Assembly (NCBI GenBank): GCA_015490155.1
Contig: WFYI01000110.1
Coordinates: forward strand, 1-43,535
Direction of reading: 5' to 3'
Source of the DNA: Aquificaceae bacterium
GTDB lineage: Bacteria; Aquificota; Aquificia; Aquificales; Aquificaceae
Length of the DNA stretch: 43,535 bases
Shown here: positions 18,151 to 27,116 of the stretch, piece after piece
How positions within the stretch are numbered: position 1 is the first letter of the stretch
Layout: every line of letters begins with the position of its first letter
The notes under the pieces: model-generated
Told to the model about the DNA's origin: nothing
Databases searched by the model: none
Seen by the model: only the letters and a program-made list of their open reading frames with translations
Translations under genes and position numbers: made by a program

Positions 18151-18358
18151 AGGCTCCTTCTTTTCGGACTTTAACCTTGCCCTCTGCTATATCCTCTATT
18201 GCCTGAAAGGTTTTTTTAATGTACTCCCTTTCTCCCCTTATAAAGAAATCGTCTCCTTCCTTGAGCAGCTGAAGAGTTCTCTTGACCGCGGCATGTACGA
18301 GCTCGTACCTTGAGCTAACTTTATCCATAGCCCTGTCTATGTCAGGTCTTCTTGACAT
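18143..18358 (-). CDS. rpoZ: RNA polymerase omega subunit
   Basis: The 71-residue protein matches the omega subunit, which stabilises beta'. It has RRPDIDRAMDKVSSRYELVHAAVKR at the start, typical of the family. I use the ATG at 18358 because GGAGGTGA lies just upstream; a GTG 9 bases further upstream falls inside that site. The gene follows gmk and overlaps it by 17 bases, the standard gmk-rpoZ order. Confidence 0.9.
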   Translation of the reverse strand: MSRRPDIDRAMDKVSSRYELVHAAVKRTLQLLKEGDDFFIRGEREYIKKTFQAIEDIAEGKVKVRKEGAST

Positions 18359-18989
18359 AACAATCACCTCCTCTGATAAGGGAAAGAACCTCAGAATCTA
18401 AAGCTCTATGCTTTGTTCCCTCTAAAAAGTTGTCAACCTTACACCGCGAAGCAAGAATTACCGCCTTTAAGTAGTTCACAGCCTTGTCTATGAAATCATT
18501 AATTATAACATAATCGAATTCCTTAGCACAGGAAACCTCTCTCCTTGCGAGCTTCATGCGTTCCTTAAGATTTTCGTCTACAAATCCCCTGTTGGCTATT
18601 CTCCTTTCAAGCTCTTCGAAGGAAGGGGGTAAGAGAAACACGCTGACCGCGTCAGGAACTTTACTCTTTACCTGAAACGCACCTTGAACATCTATAACCA
18701 GAAGGGAATCGATGCCTTTTTGGAGATTTTCCTCTACCTGCCCTTTGGGAGTTCCGTAGTAATTACCGTAGACCTGAGCGTACTCTAAAAACTCATCTCC
18801 GCTTATCTTAGCCTCAAACTCCTCCTTAGAAAGGAATATGTAATCTCTGCCGTTAATCTCCCCGGGTCTCGGTTTTCTCGTTGTTGCGGTAACTACGCGC
18901 TCTATGCTGTCAAGGCTTTCAAGTACCTTGTTGGCTATGGTGGTCTTTCCCGTCCCGGAAGGTGCGGAAAGTATAAAGAGCTTGCTCAT
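18342..18989 (-). CDS. gmk: Guanylate kinase
   Basis: Gmk converts GMP to GDP with ATP. The 215-residue protein has the P-loop SAPSGTGKTT (about 8-17), the ATTRKPRPGE GMP-binding loop and RDYIFLSKEEFE, and VIDVQGA. Its ATG overlaps the stop of a small upstream ORF (ATGA), which points to coupled translation. Confidence 0.97.
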   Translation of the reverse strand: MSKLFILSAPSGTGKTTIANKVLESLDSIERVVTATTRKPRPGEINGRDYIFLSKEEFEAKISGDEFLEYAQVYGNYYGTPKGQVEENLQKGIDSLLVIDVQGAFQVKSKVPDAVSVFLLPPSFEELERRIANRGFVDENLKERMKLARREVSCAKEFDYVIINDFIDKAVNYLKAVILASRCKVDNFLEGTKHRALDSEVLSLIRGGDCYVKKT

Positions 18990-19141
18990 CTAATCTCCTT
19001 GCCCTTTAGGTTATCCTGCGATTTTGCCTTTGAAGGGAGGGTTAGCCGTATCTGCATGTACTCCTTTCTTTTCTTAGATTCTTCGTTGAACCTCTTTAGG
19101 CTTTCCTCCCTTAAAAAGTTTATTAACCTTTCCACACCCAT
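18986..19141 (-). CDS. Small 51-residue ORF coupled to gmk
   Basis: A short minus-strand frame runs from an ATG at 19141 and its TGA overlaps the gmk ATG. The product is charged, with a helical front half (Arg/Glu/Lys-rich) and a basic tail, and resembles no family I can name. It does not look like the small DUF370 protein that precedes gmk in other bacteria. A good promoter lies just upstream (19164-19192), so the mRNA would begin immediately before this ORF. Its start has no close Shine-Dalgarno. Support is positional. Confidence 0.5.
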   Translation of the reverse strand: MGVERLINFLREESLKRFNEESKKRKEYMQIRLTLPSKAKSQDNLKGKEIR

Positions 19142-19163
19142 GACTAATAATGTAATCTACCTC

Positions 19164-19192
19164 TTAATACAGAACATATCAAGCCCTATCAA
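19164..19192 (-). promoter_or_regulatory. Promoter of the gmk-rpoZ operon
   Basis: On the minus strand TTGATA (19187-19192), a 17-base spacer and TATTAA (19164-19169) form a good sigma-70-type promoter. It would start transcription about 16 bases before the 51-residue ORF. Confidence 0.6.
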
Positions 19193-19237
19193 ACACTCTC
19201 ACCCTGCGATGATGGTTTAATGTAAGATATTTCCCCG

Positions 19238-20077
19238 ATGCTTTTTCAGGAAATCATACTCAGGCTTCAGGAGTTCTGGGCGAAGAAGGGATGTCTCATC
19301 TGGCAACCCTACGATATAGAAGTTGGAGCAGGGACTATGAACCCTGCAACCTTCCTAAAGGTTTTGGGAAAAAACACTTGGAACGTGGCTTACGTTGAAC
19401 CTTCGAGGAGACCGCAGGACGGAAGATACGGCGAAAACCCAAACAGGCTCCAGCATTACTATCAGTTTCAGGTTATACTCAAGCCCGCACCGGAAAACCC
19501 CCAGGAGCTTTACCTTGAAAGCCTTGAACATTTGGGAATAGACGTTTCAAAGCACGACGTAAGGTTCGTTGAGGACGATTGGGAGTCCCCCACCCTTAGC
19601 GCGTGGGGGCTGGGCTGGGAAGTGTGGTTGGACGGCATGGAGATAACCCAATTTACCTACTTTCAGCAGGCGGGAGGTATAGACCTCGACGAGATATCCG
19701 TAGAGATAACCTACGGGCTTGAGAGAATAGCCATGTACCTTCAAAATGTAGATAGCGTTTACGACATAGATTGGAACGGAACTTATACCTACGGAGACAT
19801 ATTCAAGAGGGCAGAGTACGAATGGAGCGTCTATAACTTCGAAAAAGCGGATACCGAGATGCTCTTTGAGCTCTTCGAGACTTACGAACGAGAGGCAAAG
19901 AGGTTACTTGAAGAAAAACTCGTATTGCCCTCCTACGATTACCTTCTAAAATGCTCCCATACCTTTAATCTGCTCGATGCGAGGGGGGCTATATCCGTGC
20001 AGGAGAGGGCGAGATACATAAGGAGAATGAGCAACACAGCCCGGCAGATAGCCCTTGCATACATGGATATGTTATAA
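19238..20077 (+). CDS. glyQ: Glycyl-tRNA synthetase alpha subunit
   Basis: GlyQ provides the class II catalytic core of the alpha2beta2 bacterial glycyl-tRNA synthetase. The 279-residue length is normal. Visible family marks are [30 protein letters not shown], the motif 2 region [19 protein letters not shown], and the motif 3 region with [10 protein letters not shown]. glyS follows after 18 bases. Confidence 0.97.
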   Translation: MLFQEIILRLQEFWAKKGCLIWQPYDIEVGAGTMNPATFLKVLGKNTWNVAYVEPSRRPQDGRYGENPNRLQHYYQFQVILKPAPENPQELYLESLEHLGIDVSKHDVRFVEDDWESPTLSAWGLGWEVWLDGMEITQFTYFQQAGGIDLDEISVEITYGLERIAMYLQNVDSVYDIDWNGTYTYGDIFKRAEYEWSVYNFEKADTEMLFELFETYEREAKRLLEEKLVLPSYDYLLKCSHTFNLLDARGAISVQERARYIRRMSNTARQIALAYMDML

Positions 20078-20095
20078 TGCAAGCTTGCAAACAAA

Positions 20096-22099
20096 ATGGA
20101 AGACCTCATAATAGAGATAGGCACAGAGGAACTCCCGGCTTCCGTCGTAAACCCTGCCCTCGAGTTTCTAAGGGAGAAACTTTCTGAGCTTTTGAGGGTT
20201 CAAGGAATAGAGACCTTTTGTACACCCAGAAGGCTCGCTTTTTACGTATCCTCCTATGAGGATAAACCCCTCGAGGTAGAGGAGGAAATATGGGGACCTC
20301 CGGTAAGGGTAGCTTACGACGAAGAGGGTAAACCTACTAAAGCCCTATCGGGCTTCCTGTCAAAAAACGAAGCAAGCCTCGAAGAGGTTAAAACCGGAAA
20401 AAAGGGAAAGGGAGAGTATGTGGTTATCAGAAGGGTAAGGAAGGAAGGCACACCCCTGAGCAAACTTCAGGAAGAATTTGAGAACCTGCTTCTTTCTATA
20501 CCCTTTCCTAAGAGGATGAGATGGACTTCTTCTAAGAAACTCACTTTTTCAAGACCAGTTAGGTGGATTCTTGCTTTGCACGGAGACAGGGTAATCGAGC
20601 TGAGGTTCGGTGGCTTGAAATCCGACCGTTTCACCTACGGACACAGGTTTCTATCCGACGGAAGGTTAAGTCTTACACACGCTTCCCAGTACAGGAAAGT
20701 CTTAGAAGATAATTGGGTGATTCCCTCTTTCGAGGAGAGGAGGAAGAGGGTAGTGGAACAGCTGGGAAAACTCTCGGAGGATGTTGGGGGCGAGCCGAAG
20801 TATCCCGAGGGTTTGGTTGAGGAAGTGGTAAATCTCGTGGAATACCCCTTTGGTGTACTGGGAACTTTTGAGGAGAAGTATCTTGAACTCCCTGAGAAGG
20901 TAATCATTACCGTATGCGCCCACCACCAGAGGTTCTTTTGCATAGAGAAGGATAACGGGCTAATTAACCACTTTATAGGAATAAGCAACAATCCACCCGT
21001 GGACGATAGGATAGTCAAAGGCTACCAGAAGGTTATAAGGGCAAGACTTGAGGACGCCCTCTTCTTTTATAAAGAAGACCTTAAGACTCCCCTTGATGCA
21101 TTAGTGCCGAGGCTTTCTCAGGTGCTCGTTCATCCCAAGATAGGAACCCTCCTTGATAAGACACGAGGTATGAAAAAGATAGCGAGAGAGCTTTGCAAAA
21201 GGGTGGGCTGTGAGAAAGAATACCTCGATAAACTTCTCAGGGCTGTGGAGCTTTCCAAGGCGGATGTCCTTACCCAGATGGTAAACGAGCTTGATGAATT
21301 ACAGGGTTATATGGGGTATATATACGCGCTGAAACACGGGGAGGACGAAGAGGTAGCCCTCTCCTTAGAGGAGCAGTACAGACCGCGTTCTCAAGAGGAC
21401 GAGCTACCCTCCACACTTGTGGGCGCCCTTCTTTCTGTCTCGGATAAGATATACGACCTCGTAGCCTTTTTCTCCGCAGGTGAGATACCCAAGGGAAGCT
21501 CAGACCCGTACGGACTCAGGCGGGCAGCCTTTGGACTTATAAGGATTGTAGAGGATAGGAAGTGGGATGTTAACCTAAGGGACTTTTTCCCTCTTTTCGA
21601 TGAAGTTAAGAACACCGAAGCCCTCGAAGACTTCCTGACTGGCAGGCTGGAGAGCTACCTCTCTGGCTACGGTTACGATGTGGTAAGGGCTGTAACGCAT
21701 GTGTTTTCTTCGTTCAGACCCTACAAGGTGGTTCAGCTTTCCAAACTACTATCCAGCTTAAAAAAAGAGGCTAAATTTATTAGCATAGTGGAATCCTACA
21801 AAAGGGTTGTTAAAATACTTCCAGAGGACTGGAGAGGGGATAATGTGAGGGAAGAGCTGTTTAAAGAGAAAGAAGAGAGGGAGCTTTATAGAATTCTTAG
21901 AGAGTTAGAGGGGAAAACTCTCGGCACGCCCCTTGACCTTTTACCTCTTAAAGACCCCGTAGATAACCTATTTGATAAGGTTATGATTATGGATAAAGAT
22001 AAAGAGGTGAGGGAAAACCGCTTGTCTCTGCTTTACAGGATTAAAAAGCTGTACGAAAACTTTGGAGATTTGAGCAAACTGGTTATAGAGGAGGCTTAA
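20096..22099 (+). CDS. glyS: Glycyl-tRNA synthetase beta subunit
   Basis: GlyS is the 667-residue beta subunit that binds tRNA-Gly. The start IIEIGTEELPA, the HHQRFF-type HD region (about residues 280-285), SDPYGLRRAAFG (about 465-476) and the C-terminal DALR-like helical part (VDNLFDKVMIM) are all recognisable. ppsA begins 1 base after the stop. Confidence 0.96.
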   Translation: MEDLIIEIGTEELPASVVNPALEFLREKLSELLRVQGIETFCTPRRLAFYVSSYEDKPLEVEEEIWGPPVRVAYDEEGKPTKALSGFLSKNEASLEEVKTGKKGKGEYVVIRRVRKEGTPLSKLQEEFENLLLSIPFPKRMRWTSSKKLTFSRPVRWILALHGDRVIELRFGGLKSDRFTYGHRFLSDGRLSLTHASQYRKVLEDNWVIPSFEERRKRVVEQLGKLSEDVGGEPKYPEGLVEEVVNLVEYPFGVLGTFEEKYLELPEKVIITVCAHHQRFFCIEKDNGLINHFIGISNNPPVDDRIVKGYQKVIRARLEDALFFYKEDLKTPLDALVPRLSQVLVHPKIGTLLDKTRGMKKIARELCKRVGCEKEYLDKLLRAVELSKADVLTQMVNELDELQGYMGYIYALKHGEDEEVALSLEEQYRPRSQEDELPSTLVGALLSVSDKIYDLVAFFSAGEIPKGSSDPYGLRRAAFGLIRIVEDRKWDVNLRDFFPLFDEVKNTEALEDFLTGRLESYLSGYGYDVVRAVTHVFSSFRPYKVVQLSKLLSSLKKEAKFISIVESYKRVVKILPEDWRGDNVREELFKEKEERELYRILRELEGKTLGTPLDLLPLKDPVDNLFDKVMIMDKDKEVRENRLSLLYRIKKLYENFGDLSKLVIEEA

Positions 22100-22100
22100 T

Positions 22101-24662
22101 ATGATGGAGCAGTCTCTCACGCTTTGGCTTGACGAGGTTACCATAGAAGATGTGCCTATAGCCGGTGGTAAGAACGCCTCTCTGGGAGAGATGATAAGGA
22201 ACCTCAGTTCCCTCGGTATAAAGGTTCCTTACGGCTTTGTCGTTACTGCTAATGCCTATTACAACTTTATAGAGTACAACGACCTTAGAAACAAGATAAA
22301 AGAAATACTCACGGGGCTTGATACGGATGACGTTCAAGAGCTTGCGAAGAGAGGTTATCAGATAAGAGAGCTTATAAAGGGCGGTGAGTTCCCTCCGGAG
22401 CTTGAGGAACAGATAAAGGACTACTACAACAAGCTCTCAGAAAGGTACGGAACCCATGCGGTCGACGTTGCGGTTCGCTCGTCAGCCACAGCGGAAGACC
22501 TGCCGGACGCCTCTTTCGCCGGGCAGCAGGAAACCTACCTTAACGTGGTGGGTGCGGAGAACGTCCTGATAGCCATTAAGAACTGCTTTGCCTCTCTTTT
22601 CACCGATAGGGCTATCGTTTACAGGGAGACCAAAAACTTTGACCACTTTAACGTGGGTATAGCGGTGGGCGTTCAAAAGATGGTTCGCTCGGACCAGGGT
22701 GCTTCGGGCGTTATGTTTACCCTTGATACGGAGTCCGGCTTCAAGGATGTGGTGGTTGTAAACGCCATATACGGTTTGGGGGAGCTTATAGTTCAAGGTG
22801 CGGTTACGCCGGACGAGTACAAGGTCTTCAAACCTACGCTTCTTGACGGACACTCGGCGATAATCGAGAAGAAATTGGGTAAGAAAGACAGGAAGATGGT
22901 TTACGGCTCCGGGGAGGAGAGGACTAAGATTGTGAATGTCCCAAAGGAATCCCAAAAGAGTTTTGCCCTTGAAGACGAGGAAATCCTCCAGCTTGCCAGA
23001 TGGGGAATACTTATAGAAAAGCATTACTCGGAAAAGAACGGCAAATGGATGCCCATGGACGTTGAGTGGGCAAAGGACGGGGTTCTAAATGAGCTTTTCA
23101 TCGTTCAGGCAAGACCGGAAACGGTTCACGCTAACAAAGAGGAAAACATAATACACATATACAAAATTCTCGAGCCGGAAGAGGAAAGAGCTAAAAAGAG
23201 GGTCGTAAAAGGCATAGCTGTAGGGGATAAAATCTCCACCGGTAAGGTAAGGATTCTTCACGACCTAAAGGACGCTCAAGAGTTCCAGAAGGGAGAAATA
23301 CTCGTCACGGACATCACAGACCCCGACTGGGAACCGATAATGAAGAAGGCCGCCGCCATAGTTACAAACAGAGGTGGGAGAACGGCCCACGCCGCCATAG
23401 TTGCGAGGGAACTGGGAATACCTGCGGTCGTTGGTGCGGGGAACGCAACGGAGGTTCTGGATAACGGAATGGAGGTGACGGTTTCCTGTTCCGAGGGAGA
23501 GACGGGATACGTGTACGAAGGAGTGTTAAAGTATCAGGTGGATGAAATAAACGTGGAGGAAGTTCCGAGACCCAACACGAAGATAATGATGAACATAGGC
23601 AACCCCGAGTCAGCTTTTAAGTACGCCTTTATTCCCAACGACGGTGTTGGACTTGCGAGAGAGGAGTTCATAATAGCCAACTACATAAAAATACATCCCC
23701 TTGCGCTTATTCACTTCGAAGAGATAAAAGCTCTCTACGAGGATTTAAGTCGGCAGGGGCTCGTTGACGACAAAGGCTTTGCCCCTTACGGGGTGATATA
23801 CAGACACGCCCCTGATAAGCTCAAGTCCAAGATGCCTTCCGGTAAAGAGAAGAGAAGGATAAACCTCAAGAGACTTATAAACGATATAGAGAACCTCACC
23901 TTCGGTTACGACGACAAGATGATTTACTACATAAAGAAGCTCTCTTACGGTATAGCCAAGATTGGTGCGGCTTTCTACCCTAACCCTGTGATAGTTAGGT
24001 TTTCCGATTTTAAATCAAACGAGTACGCGAACTTAATAGGTGGTCCCCTCTTTGAACCCGACGAGGAAAACCCCATGATAGGCTGGAGGGGGGCATCAAG
24101 GTACTACTCGCCCATATTCAAAGAAGCCTTCGGTATGGAGTGTAAAGCTATACTCCGCGTCAGGAACAAGATGGGCTTAAAGAACGTGAGGGTCATGGTA
24201 CCTTTCTGTAGAACGCCCGCGGAAGGGGAGAAAGTACTTGAAGTCATGGGGGAGTACGGTCTAAAACGTGGGGAGAACGGACTCGAAGTCTACGTGATGG
24301 CTGAGATACCCAGCAACATAGTTCTTGCTGAGTATTACGCAGAGCTGTTTGATGGCTTTTCTATAGGCTCTAACGACCTTACCCAGCTTACCCTCGGGCT
24401 GGACAGGGACTCGGAGCTGGTGGCTCACCTGTACGACGAGAGGAACCTTGCCGTGAAAACCCTTGTGAAAACGCTTATTGAAAAAGCGAGGCTCAAAGGT
24501 AGGAAGGTAGGGATATGCGGCCAGGCTCCCTCAGACTTTCCGGACTTTGCACAGTTCCTCGTTGAAGAGGGTATAGACAGTATATCCCTTAACCCAGATG
24601 CGGTTCTAAAAACGACCTTAGATATAGCAGGCTTAGAAAAAAGGTTGGAGGCTAAGACATGA
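22101..24662 (+). CDS. ppsA: Phosphoenolpyruvate synthase
   Basis: PpsA converts pyruvate and ATP to phosphoenolpyruvate, AMP and phosphate, the entry to gluconeogenesis in an autotroph that fixes carbon into pyruvate. The 853-residue protein has the ATP-grasp part (GGKNASLGEM, VRSSATAEDLPDASFAGQQ), the swivelling phospho-His domain (GGRTAHAAIVAREL, His 430), and the pyruvate barrel with the catalytic Cys at 806 (GICGQAPSD). YGLGELIVQGAV marks PEP synthase rather than pyruvate phosphate dikinase. The TGA overlaps the pilM ATG by 4 bases. Confidence 0.94.
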   Translation: MMEQSLTLWLDEVTIEDVPIAGGKNASLGEMIRNLSSLGIKVPYGFVVTANAYYNFIEYNDLRNKIKEILTGLDTDDVQELAKRGYQIRELIKGGEFPPELEEQIKDYYNKLSERYGTHAVDVAVRSSATAEDLPDASFAGQQETYLNVVGAENVLIAIKNCFASLFTDRAIVYRETKNFDHFNVGIAVGVQKMVRSDQGASGVMFTLDTESGFKDVVVVNAIYGLGELIVQGAVTPDEYKVFKPTLLDGHSAIIEKKLGKKDRKMVYGSGEERTKIVNVPKESQKSFALEDEEILQLARWGILIEKHYSEKNGKWMPMDVEWAKDGVLNELFIVQARPETVHANKEENIIHIYKILEPEEERAKKRVVKGIAVGDKISTGKVRILHDLKDAQEFQKGEILVTDITDPDWEPIMKKAAAIVTNRGGRTAHAAIVARELGIPAVVGAGNATEVLDNGMEVTVSCSEGETGYVYEGVLKYQVDEINVEEVPRPNTKIMMNIGNPESAFKYAFIPNDGVGLAREEFIIANYIKIHPLALIHFEEIKALYEDLSRQGLVDDKGFAPYGVIYRHAPDKLKSKMPSGKEKRRINLKRLINDIENLTFGYDDKMIYYIKKLSYGIAKIGAAFYPNPVIVRFSDFKSNEYANLIGGPLFEPDEENPMIGWRGASRYYSPIFKEAFGMECKAILRVRNKMGLKNVRVMVPFCRTPAEGEKVLEVMGEYGLKRGENGLEVYVMAEIPSNIVLAEYYAELFDGFSIGSNDLTQLTLGLDRDSELVAHLYDERNLAVKTLVKTLIEKARLKGRKVGICGQAPSDFPDFAQFLVEEGIDSISLNPDAVLKTTLDIAGLEKRLEAKT

Positions 24663-25543
24663 AGCTTGCCCTACCACAGATAAAAGTGCCGAGGTTTCAG
24701 CTTCCTTCGCTGGGAGGGAAGAAGGAGGTTTCTCTTGCGGTCTACGTAACCGATAGTTTCGTAAGGTTGCTTGAGCTTAATCCTTCAAAGGAGCCTGCCT
24801 TTCCTCCGGTAGAACAGGAATGGGAAGGTAAAAGGGAGGAGGAGAAGAAGATAATCCTTAGGCAATTGGTAGAAAGAAACGGGCTTTTGGGAAGGGACGT
24901 GATATCCTGCCTTACGGCGAGGGACGGGATACTGAAGGTTCAAAGGTACCCTTCCACCATGCCGAAAAAGGACATGATGGATGCCCTCAACTGGTACATA
25001 CGCTCCGAAGTTGCTCAGATAAAGGAGGAAACGGTTTACGACTTCTACATAAACCAGAGTTCAGATAAGTACGTACAGGCTCTTATAACTATAGCGAGGA
25101 AAAGTACAGTAGATAAGCTGAAGGAGTTTCTTGAGGCCGGAGGGCTTAATCCTAGAATAATAGATTACGAAGTTGTTGCAATTATTAACTACGGACTGTA
25201 CATGAACCTACCCGCGCCCTTTGCGATACTTTACATAGACAAGCACAACACTATGCTCGTCTACTACGGAGAGACCTCTATATCCTTCAACGAGATTACC
25301 TTTGACTTTAAGCTTGCGGAAAACGACACTACGATTTTGGAGCAGTTCCTCATAGAGGTTAGGAATCTCTTGGTTATAAACGAAATATCGAGCGTTTACC
25401 TTGCAGGGGCAATAATAGAGAACCAAGAAATGCTGGATAATGTGATGTCAAACCTACCCATTCTTGGCTTACTTGACCTTGAAAACTTACCCTCGTCGTT
25501 CTTTATACCGTATACTTTATCTATAAGGGGTTTGGAGGAATGA
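24659..25543 (+). CDS. pilM: Type IV pilus assembly protein PilM
   Basis: PilM is a cytoplasmic actin/FtsA-fold protein that binds the N-terminus of PilN in the pilus alignment complex. The 294-residue protein begins with a Pro-rich leader, then an actin-like fold (YVTDSFVRLLELN). It has the conserved LNWYIRSEVAQIKEETVYDFYI region and the IDYEVVAIIN strand. It overlaps ppsA by 4 bases and pilN by 4 bases. The position in a pilM-N-O-x-Q string supports the call. Confidence 0.88.
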   Translation: MKLALPQIKVPRFQLPSLGGKKEVSLAVYVTDSFVRLLELNPSKEPAFPPVEQEWEGKREEEKKIILRQLVERNGLLGRDVISCLTARDGILKVQRYPSTMPKKDMMDALNWYIRSEVAQIKEETVYDFYINQSSDKYVQALITIARKSTVDKLKEFLEAGGLNPRIIDYEVVAIINYGLYMNLPAPFAILYIDKHNTMLVYYGETSISFNEITFDFKLAENDTTILEQFLIEVRNLLVINEISSVYLAGAIIENQEMLDNVMSNLPILGLLDLENLPSSFFIPYTLSIRGLEE

Positions 25544-26181
25544 TAAAGATAAATCTCCTAAAGGAGGAGAAAAAGGGAAGAGGTATATCACTCCCAAGCG
25601 TTAAAGGGTTTTCCAAAGAAGACTTAATTCAAGAAGGGGCGATAAAAGTCCTCTTAGTTATATTTGCTATAGCCTTAGTTGCGGAATTGGGATACATCTT
25701 TACTCTAAAGCGTGAATCGAGTTCTTTGGAAGCCGAAAAAAATAGACTGGTTCAGGACAGGAACCTCTGGCGGGCAAAAGCCCAAAGGTTCCTTAATGAA
25801 AGGAGAGATATAGAGGCAAAGATAAACAGGGTAAAAGCCAGAATTGAATACCTGGAGAAGAGTAAAGATGTAATCCTGACGATGAGAAAGTACTATCTTC
25901 CCTTTAATTCGTCGCTCGAGTACGTGTACACGAATACACCTTCTACCGTGTGGCTTTCCTCTTTCGTCCAAGACCAGAGCTTCAGCAACCTAAATCTATC
26001 TATTAACTTTTCAGCTTACGACATAAATACGATAGACGAGTTCTTCGTATTGATAAATAAAGAGTACTCCCTACCTTTAATAAAGAGTATAGAGAGAAAG
26101 TTAAATAAGTACGGGATAACCTACTACGTTTCCAGCATAAAGAGCAGGAAAGGTATAAGCCCGGAGAACTTGAGGGAGTGA
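25540..26181 (+). CDS. pilN: Type IV pilus assembly protein PilN
   Basis: PilN spans the inner membrane once and partners PilO. The 213-residue protein starts IKINLLKEEKK, the conserved PilN sequence that docks on PilM. It has one membrane segment (about 33-52), a periplasmic coiled coil (about 57-110), and a ferredoxin-like end (SSLEYVYTNTPSTVWLSSF). It begins within pilM and is followed 1 base later by pilO. Confidence 0.88.
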   Translation: MIKINLLKEEKKGRGISLPSVKGFSKEDLIQEGAIKVLLVIFAIALVAELGYIFTLKRESSSLEAEKNRLVQDRNLWRAKAQRFLNERRDIEAKINRVKARIEYLEKSKDVILTMRKYYLPFNSSLEYVYTNTPSTVWLSSFVQDQSFSNLNLSINFSAYDINTIDEFFVLINKEYSLPLIKSIERKLNKYGITYYVSSIKSRKGISPENLRE

Positions 26182-26182
26182 T

Positions 26183-26878
26183 ATGTTTGAGAACTTAAAA
26201 GCCCAGTGGGAACAGACGCCTCTATGGCAGAGGGTTCTGGTGATTGTTATATTTTCCGCAGGAGTGCTTTTCGCTTTACATAAGTTCGTAGCCTTAGAGG
26301 AGAAGAAAAAGATAAATACCCTTAAGGAAGAGATTCAAAATCTGCGTTCCGAGATTAAGAGATACAAAGAGACCGTAAATCCTGTGTTCATAGAGCATTT
26401 GAAAGAAGAGCTTAAAAAATTGGAAGAGCAAGAAGTCGTTAAGAGACAAGAATTTGAGAGGATTGTGGGTAAAGTTCCTTACAAGGAAGAGGTTAACGTA
26501 ATCATAAAGGAAATAGGGAACATAGCCCTAAGTAGCGGGCTTTCAGTCCTTAGCATAAAGATAGGAGAGCCTCGTATGAGGAGGTTTACCATACAGAACG
26601 GAGTTGTGTCTATAGTAAGCGATGCACAAGCCCAAGGCGGTAAAAATCAGCAGCAACCCAATTCACAAAACAAGCAACTTAGCGGTGTTCCCCTTTACAT
26701 AATCAATGTACAGCTAAATTTGGAAGGTACTTCGGCAAGTATAATGAGGTTTTTCAGGTCACTTTCAGAGAAGGGAATAGTATCTTACCCCCAGAAGGTA
26801 GAGCTAAAGCCTTCTCCGGGCAGGGGAACTCTATCGGGAAGTGCTATCATAAATATAGTTGCTCAGGTTGAGCAGTGA
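26183..26878 (+). CDS. pilO: Type IV pilus assembly protein PilO
   Basis: PilO is the heterodimer partner of PilN. The 231-residue protein has a short cytoplasmic part, one membrane segment (about 17-36), a long coiled coil (about 38-95) and a ferredoxin-like periplasmic domain. A Gln/Asn-rich loop (GGKNQQQPNSQNKQ, about 152-165) interrupts that domain. The PilP-slot gene follows. Confidence 0.87.
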   Translation: MFENLKAQWEQTPLWQRVLVIVIFSAGVLFALHKFVALEEKKKINTLKEEIQNLRSEIKRYKETVNPVFIEHLKEELKKLEEQEVVKRQEFERIVGKVPYKEEVNVIIKEIGNIALSSGLSVLSIKIGEPRMRRFTIQNGVVSIVSDAQAQGGKNQQQPNSQNKQLSGVPLYIINVQLNLEGTSASIMRFFRSLSEKGIVSYPQKVELKPSPGRGTLSGSAIINIVAQVEQ

Positions 26879-26891
26879 GGAGGGTATTGTG

Positions 26892-27116
26892 ATGAAATTC
26901 TTTCTTATAGGTTTAATTTCATTTTTAACGGTTGCGGGTTTATCCTTCTCAAAAGACCCCTTTCTGGATATCGAGAATGCTGTAGGGTACATAGTTCTCA
27001 GCGAGAATGGAAAGGAAAAAAAACTATTGGTTATAGAGGGTAAAGATAACACTGTAAAAATCATAGATATAAATAAAGAGCCTTCAAAAGTTCTCAGGCA
27101 AGGAGGGAGAAAATGA
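26892..27116 (+). CDS. Short secreted protein in the pilP position
   Basis: The 74-residue product has a signal peptide and a small beta-rich end (GYIVLSENGKEKKLLVIEGK). It sits where pilP lies in pilM-N-O-P-Q operons, but PilP is a lipoprotein of about 170 residues and this protein has no lipobox Cys and only one short domain. I use the ATG at 26892 because GAGGAGGG lies just upstream. The stop overlaps pilQ by 4 bases. It may be a shortened PilP or a separate pilus accessory. Confidence 0.7.
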   Translation: MKFFLIGLISFLTVAGLSFSKDPFLDIENAVGYIVLSENGKEKKLLVIEGKDNTVKIIDINKEPSKVLRQGGRK

